From Lycium barbarum (Eukaryota > Streptophyta > Magnoliopsida > Solanales > Solanaceae): a DNA stretch of 64,000 bases. The position numbers were made by a program, and so were the translations under genes. Positions 60,160-64,000 of this stretch are shown here, piece by piece. The notes under the pieces are model-generated. The model was given only the letters and a program-made list of their open reading frames with translations. It did not search any database and was not told the origin of the DNA. The stretch lies in contig NC_083346.1 in the NCBI RefSeq assembly GCF_019175385.1, positions 82,412,543-82,476,542 of the forward strand, in the 5' to 3' direction. Numbering within the stretch: the stretch's first letter is position 1; every line of letters begins with the position of its first letter.

Positions 60160-60826
60160 GACGCCGCTTAATATCGTCTCTGATGGATGACTCAGAAACC
60201 CCTCGAACAGAAATCTGGGTATCTCCAGAATCGGCCAAACGAACCCCGAGACTAGCCAACTGCTGAATATCACGGGCTATCTCTCTCCTGTCTGGCTGTA
60301 AGTCGGCCAAACTGCCCATAGACTTCCGACTGAGCGCATCTGCAACAACATTAGCCTTACCCGGATGATACAGAATATCCACGTCATAATCTTTCAGAAG
60401 CTCCAGCCATCTCCGCTGCCGCAAATTAAGCTCTCTCTGCCTGAAAATATACTGGAGGCTCTTATGATCAGTATAGATATCCACATGAACGCCATATAAA
60501 TAGTGTCTCCATATCTTCAGAGCATGAATCACCGCTGCGAGCTCCAGATCGTGGGTAGTATAATTCTTCTCATGCTTTTTGAGCTGCCGGGAAGCATACG
60601 CTATAACTCTGCCGTGCTGCATCAATACACAGCCTAGCCCCATGCCAGAAGCGTTACAATAAATAACATACCCGTCCGGTCCCTCTGGGAGAGTCAGAAC
60701 TGGGGCTGAAGTCAGCTTCTCCTTTAGCAACTGGAAGCTCCGTTCACAAGCGTCAGACCATAGGAACTTAGCTCCCTTCTGAGTCAGCCTTGTCAAAGGC
60801 GCTGAAATCGAAGCAAACTTCTCCAC
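60116..60826 (-). CDS. E7 unit 2 RNase H and linker (between two frameshifts)
   Basis: Counterpart of 51918-52628 with the same boundaries and the same [13 protein letters not shown] replacement of the first catalytic Asp. Differences include CVLMQHG (unit 1 has YVLMQHG) and [10 protein letters not shown] (unit 1 [10 protein letters not shown]). Both flanking frameshifts are at equivalent positions (about 60850 and 60153). Confidence 0.85.
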   Translation of the reverse strand: MEKFASISAPLTRLTQKGAKFLWSDACERSFQLLKEKLTSAPVLTLPEGPDGYVIYCNASGMGLGCVLMQHGRVIAYASRQLKKHEKNYTTHDLELAAVIHALKIWRHYLYGVHVDIYTDHKSLQYIFRQRELNLRQRRWLELLKDYDVDILYHPGKANVVADALSRKSMGSLADLQPDRREIARDIQQLASLGVRLADSGDTQISVRGVSESSIRDDIKRRQYESCLSSVQGHSL

Positions 60827-63599
60827 AAACCTCCTGTAATAGCCTGCTAATCCCTAGGAACCTGCGTACCTCTGTGGGCGTCGTAGGTCTGGGCCAATTC
60901 TTCACGGCCTCAATCTTCTGTGTGTCCACCCGGACACCATCAGCTGCAATAATATGCCCCAAGAAAGCCACTGAAGACAGCCAGAATTCACACTTAGAAA
61001 ATTTTGCATATAATTTCTGATGCCGGAGTACCCCTAATACCGATCTCAGATGATCTGCGTGCTCCGCCTCAGACCGATAATAAACCAGGATATCATCAAT
61101 GAATACAATTACAAACATATCCAAGAATGGCCTGAATACCCGGTTCATCAAATCCATGAATATTGCGGGGGCATTAGTAAGCCCAAAAGACATAACCCTG
61201 AACTCATAATGCCTATATCGGGTCCGGAAAGCTGTCTTAGGGATATCGGCCTCTCGTACTCGTACCTGGTGGTAGCCGGATCGAAGATCTATCTTCGAAA
61301 AACACTTAGCGCCCTGCAGCTGATCAAACAAATCATCAATCCTGGGGAGGGGGTATTTATTCTTTATAGTTACCTTATTCAGCTGCCGATAATCAATACA
61401 CATACGCAGCGACCCGTCTTTCTTACGCACAAATAATACCGGGGCTCCCCAAGGCGAAGTACTGGGTCTGATGAAACCCTTATCCAACAAATCTTTCAGC
61501 TGCTCCTTCAACTCCTTTAATTCTGCAGGCGCCATTCTGTACGGACGAATAGAGATAGGCTGAGTGTCTGGGAGTAAGTCAATAGAGAAGTCGATCTCCC
61601 GCTCTGGACGAAGACCTGGAAGCTCGTCGGGGAAAACATCTGGAAACTCATTAATCACGGGGACTGACTGAAGTGTCGGTGTCTCTGCGTCCAAGTCTTG
61701 CACCCGTACCAGATGATAGATATAACCCTTTCTAATCATTTTCTTTTCCTTAAGGTATGAAATAAACTTACCTTTCGGCGATGCTGTATTACCAGCCCAT
61801 TCTATAGCTGGCTCCCCGGGAAACTGGAAGCGAACCACCTTATTCTGGCAGTCAACATTAGCGTAACAGGAAGCTAGCCAATCCATACCCATAATAACAT
61901 CAAATTCAGTCATATCTAACTCTACCAGATCTGCCTTAGTGTCACGGTCACAAACAATTACGGAACAATCTTTATATACTTGTTTCGCTACAATAAAGTC
62001 CCCGATCGGTGTGGCTACCTCAAATGGCTCTATAGGTTCAGACATAATACCAATTTTACCAGCAACAAGGGGTGAAATATATGATAAAGTCGAACCTGGA
62101 TCAATTAATGCGTACACAGACCGAGAGAAGACCAATAAAGTACCTGTAACGACATTAGGAGATGCCTCCTGATCCTGGCGACTGGCCAAAGCATAAATGT
62201 CGTTCGAAGGACCGCTAATACCAGAAGCTCCACCACGGCCTCTGCCGCGACCCGCTGGTGCTGGAAAACCCTGCCTCGTAGGGCGCATAGCCACTGACGA
62301 AGATGAAGACCCAGCGGCTGATCTGGTAGGCTGCGCTGCACCACCTGAACTACCCTTATACGGGCAATCTCTCACAGAATGGCCCTGACGACCACAAGAA
62401 AAGCATGCACCGGTAGCTCTGTAGCACTCCCCCGGATGATATCTGCCACAAAGAGAACACTGAACCCTGGGTGGCCTCATCTGACCAGATCCCCTATCTG
62501 TCCGCGAACCTGAAGCCCTGGAGCTCTGGCCTGCTCCTGAATACCCTGGGCTATCAAACCTGCGACCTGTAGGCTGGGGAGGCGCGCTCTGCGCCGGCTG
62601 AGATGAAAATCTGCTAGGCTGCTGCGGCTGTTGGGGCTGTCTGCCCCGAAAGTCTCCAGATGATCTGGCCCTCTTGGGCTGTCTCCGATCCTGGCTCCTG
62701 TCAGGCTGGTGTCCTCCTCTGCCCCGATCCTCCATGCCCTGGGCGTAGGCCTGAATACGGGCAATGTCCATACCGGGCTGAGCAGCCAATACTAAGCAGC
62801 TATCAACAAAGTACCGATCCAGCCCCATAATATATCTGTGCATCCGGTCCGCCATAGTAGTTACCACAGCAGGTGCATATCGGGCCAAGGAATCAAACTC
62901 CAAACTATAGTCCCGGACACTGCGGCCCTTCTGCCTCAATAATAAGAATCTATCAAATCTGGCTCGTCGCAACTCTGGGGGCAGAAAATGTACAAGAAAT
63001 GCCTGAGAAAAATCGCCCCAAATTGCTGGGGGAGCGCCGTGCCCTCTGGATAGCCTCCATGACTCATACCAGTTTGCCGCCACATCATATAACCGGTACG
63101 AAGCTAACGCGACTGACTCTGTCTCGGAAGCATTAATCAAATCTAGAGTGCGCCGCATCTTCCTGATAAACTCCTCAGGATCCTCTTCGGGCTTTGTCCC
63201 GAAGAAATCTGGAGGACTACAAGTCAAAAACTCACGGGCTCTCGAACTATCACGCCTGACTGTACGGTCACCACCCAGTCCATGCCCCTGAACCTGCCCT
63301 GCCACAAGTCTCGTCAGCAACTGGACTGCCTCCCTCATAGACTGATCCTCAGTGCCTGGCCGTGGAGCTGGAGGCTGAGGTACTGGAACTGCGGGAGCTG
63401 GCGGTGGAGCCGCCCCCCGATCTGCAGCTACGGCTGCCTCTATCTCCTCCACGAGTGGCGGAGTAGAAGAACCCTCTGTCTGGGGCAAAGTCTCCAGAGC
63501 AATATGTGCCTGGGCCCTGGTAATCCTATGGACCCGGCTAGTCTCTCCCAAGGCTGCTGACTTGGCCTTTTGGGCCGCTGTTGCCTTTTTTGGAGGCAT
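60768..63599 (-). CDS. E7 unit 2 Gag-protease-RT polyprotein (943 aa, truncated by frameshift)
   Basis: Counterpart of 52570-55401, same length and same out-of-frame end. Start at [13 protein letters not shown] (ATG complement 63597-63599). Zinc knuckle reads [14 protein letters not shown]; protease [17 protein letters not shown] has [28 protein letters not shown] and [10 protein letters not shown] few substitutions separate it from unit 1; for example, the RT motif FGLTNAP is the form seen in E2 and E3, whereas unit 1 has FGLSNAP. No stop inside 943 codons, so Gag and protease could still be translated. Confidence 0.9.
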   Translation of the reverse strand: MPPKKATAAQKAKSAALGETSRVHRITRAQAHIALETLPQTEGSSTPPLVEEIEAAVAADRGAAPPPAPAVPVPQPPAPRPGTEDQSMREAVQLLTRLVAGQVQGHGLGGDRTVRRDSSRAREFLTCSPPDFFGTKPEEDPEEFIRKMRRTLDLINASETESVALASYRLYDVAANWYESWRLSRGHGAPPAIWGDFSQAFLVHFLPPELRRARFDRFLLLRQKGRSVRDYSLEFDSLARYAPAVVTTMADRMHRYIMGLDRYFVDSCLVLAAQPGMDIARIQAYAQGMEDRGRGGHQPDRSQDRRQPKRARSSGDFRGRQPQQPQQPSRFSSQPAQSAPPQPTGRRFDSPGYSGAGQSSRASGSRTDRGSGQMRPPRVQCSLCGRYHPGECYRATGACFSCGRQGHSVRDCPYKGSSGGAAQPTRSAAGSSSSSVAMRPTRQGFPAPAGRGRGRGGASGISGPSNDIYALASRQDQEASPNVVTGTLLVFSRSVYALIDPGSTLSYISPLVAGKIGIMSEPIEPFEVATPIGDFIVAKQVYKDCSVIVCDRDTKADLVELDMTEFDVIMGMDWLASCYANVDCQNKVVRFQFPGEPAIEWAGNTASPKGKFISYLKEKKMIRKGYIYHLVRVQDLDAETPTLQSVPVINEFPDVFPDELPGLRPEREIDFSIDLLPDTQPISIRPYRMAPAELKELKEQLKDLLDKGFIRPSTSPWGAPVLFVRKKDGSLRMCIDYRQLNKVTIKNKYPLPRIDDLFDQLQGAKCFSKIDLRSGYHQVRVREADIPKTAFRTRYRHYEFRVMSFGLTNAPAIFMDLMNRVFRPFLDMFVIVFIDDILVYYRSEAEHADHLRSVLGVLRHQKLYAKFSKCEFWLSSVAFLGHIIAADGVRVDTQKIEAVKNWPRPTTPTEVRRFLGISRLLQEVCGEVCFDFSAFDKADSEGS

Positions 63600-63802
63600 A
63601 TCTGCACATATAGCCACTCGTTAGGGAGGGGTCATCCTGATAACACAGCTCTATCGCACGATCTAAGACAGAAAGAAGGGTAGTATCCTAAATGCCCTGT
63701 AGCCTCCTGTTTATAGGTGTGGTGCACAACACACCGATAAACAAGACTCTACTAGACACGGTCTGTGGACATTCTGAGGACGAACCGCTCTGATACCACT
63801 TT
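63600..63802 (-). promoter_or_regulatory. E7 unit 2 leader and primer-binding site
   Basis: PBS complement gctctgatacca at 63787-63798, cttt, then LTR3. The leader is almost identical to that of unit 1 (gactctactag here, gaccctactag there). Confidence 0.9.
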
Positions 63803-64000
63803 TGTCACGACCCAACCCCGTGGGCCGCGACCAGTGCCCTAGCTGGGCACCTATACGAACCCGATACCCAAATTAGCATATTAACAAAATAATATAATAA
63901 TAATATTAGTGGACGCTACAGAATTTAGCATAAAAAGCAGACTTGGCACACATAGGCCGATAAGGCCATCATAGAACAAAGTATCGCAAACATATGTACA
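63803..64000 (-). repeat. E7 LTR3 (first 198 bp, window edge)
   Basis: Starts tgtcacgacccaaccccgtg. All 198 visible bases equal the start of LTR2. Continues beyond the window, so it is not known whether the array ends here or a further unit follows. Confidence 0.95.

Larger units (their letters stand above)
47407..64000 (-). mobile_element. E7: tandem chromovirus array LTR-internal-LTR-internal-LTR
   Basis: LTRs start at 47407, 55605 and 63803, an exact 8198-bp period twice over. Complete LTRs are both 3001 bp, internal regions both 5197 bp. Two units share the central LTR, with no target duplication or foreign DNA between them. Each internal region has PBS, gag-protease-RT frame, RNase H frame, integrase frame, hairpin and PPT. 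Both share two frameshifts and one catalytic replacement. The array continues past the window end. Confidence 0.95.

Noticed and set aside
1..64000. Host plant gene or captured cellular gene
   Set aside because: No exon-like frame with a non-retroelement domain was recognised; all long frames are gag-pol parts or antisense to them.

Overview
The window looks like repeat-dense heterochromatin of a flowering plant. I find no host gene, tRNA, rRNA or CRISPR array. Essentially all 64 kb is Ty3/gypsy LTR retrotransposon sequence of the chromovirus type (order Gag, protease, reverse transcriptase, RNase H, integrase, C-terminal chromodomain-like tail). LTRs are about 2.1-3.0 kb, begin TGTTA, end GTGACA, and lie 4 nt from a primer-binding site complementary to initiator tRNA-Met (TGGTATCAGAGC). 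Long LTRs plus a chromodomain tail fit the Tekay/Del lineage. The general look of the elements suggests Solanaceae, but that is inference.

Layout (E0-E7 are my labels). E0 (1-2176, minus) is the right part of an LTR sitting inside the LTR of E1. E1 (2177-18270, minus) has its 3' LTR at 2177-4399. Its integrase is split by E2 (5482-15866, plus), a complete but decayed element with both LTRs and a matching 5-bp target duplication TAAAC. E1 resumes at 15872 and runs to its Gag zinc knuckle, where E3 (18271-26970, minus) is inserted. E3's 5' LTR is cut by E4 (26971-34720, minus). E4's 5' LTR is cut by E5 (34721-41463, plus). E5's integrase tail is cut by E6 (41464-47406, minus). E6's spacer is cut by E7 (47407 to the window end, minus). 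Each successive insertion lies in the previous element, so the missing right-hand pieces should lie beyond 64000 in reverse order.

E4, E5 and E6 are non-autonomous: most of the Gag-Pol region is replaced by a homologous 2-3 kb non-coding spacer, purine-rich in element sense. E7 is an LTR-internal-LTR-internal-LTR tandem with an exact 8198-bp period. Both of its units carry the same two frameshifts and the same Asp-to-Asn change in RNase H, plus private integrase lesions.

No element here has an intact polyprotein. What is conserved across otherwise different LTR families is non-coding: a hairpin next to the polypurine tract, an inverted repeat at the U5 terminus, palindrome arrays in U3, and a variable-copy module in the LTR body. 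These are the most interesting signals. LTR and PBS boundaries come from direct reading of repeated termini. Protein domain calls come from recognisable motifs. Percent identities and insertion ages were not computed.
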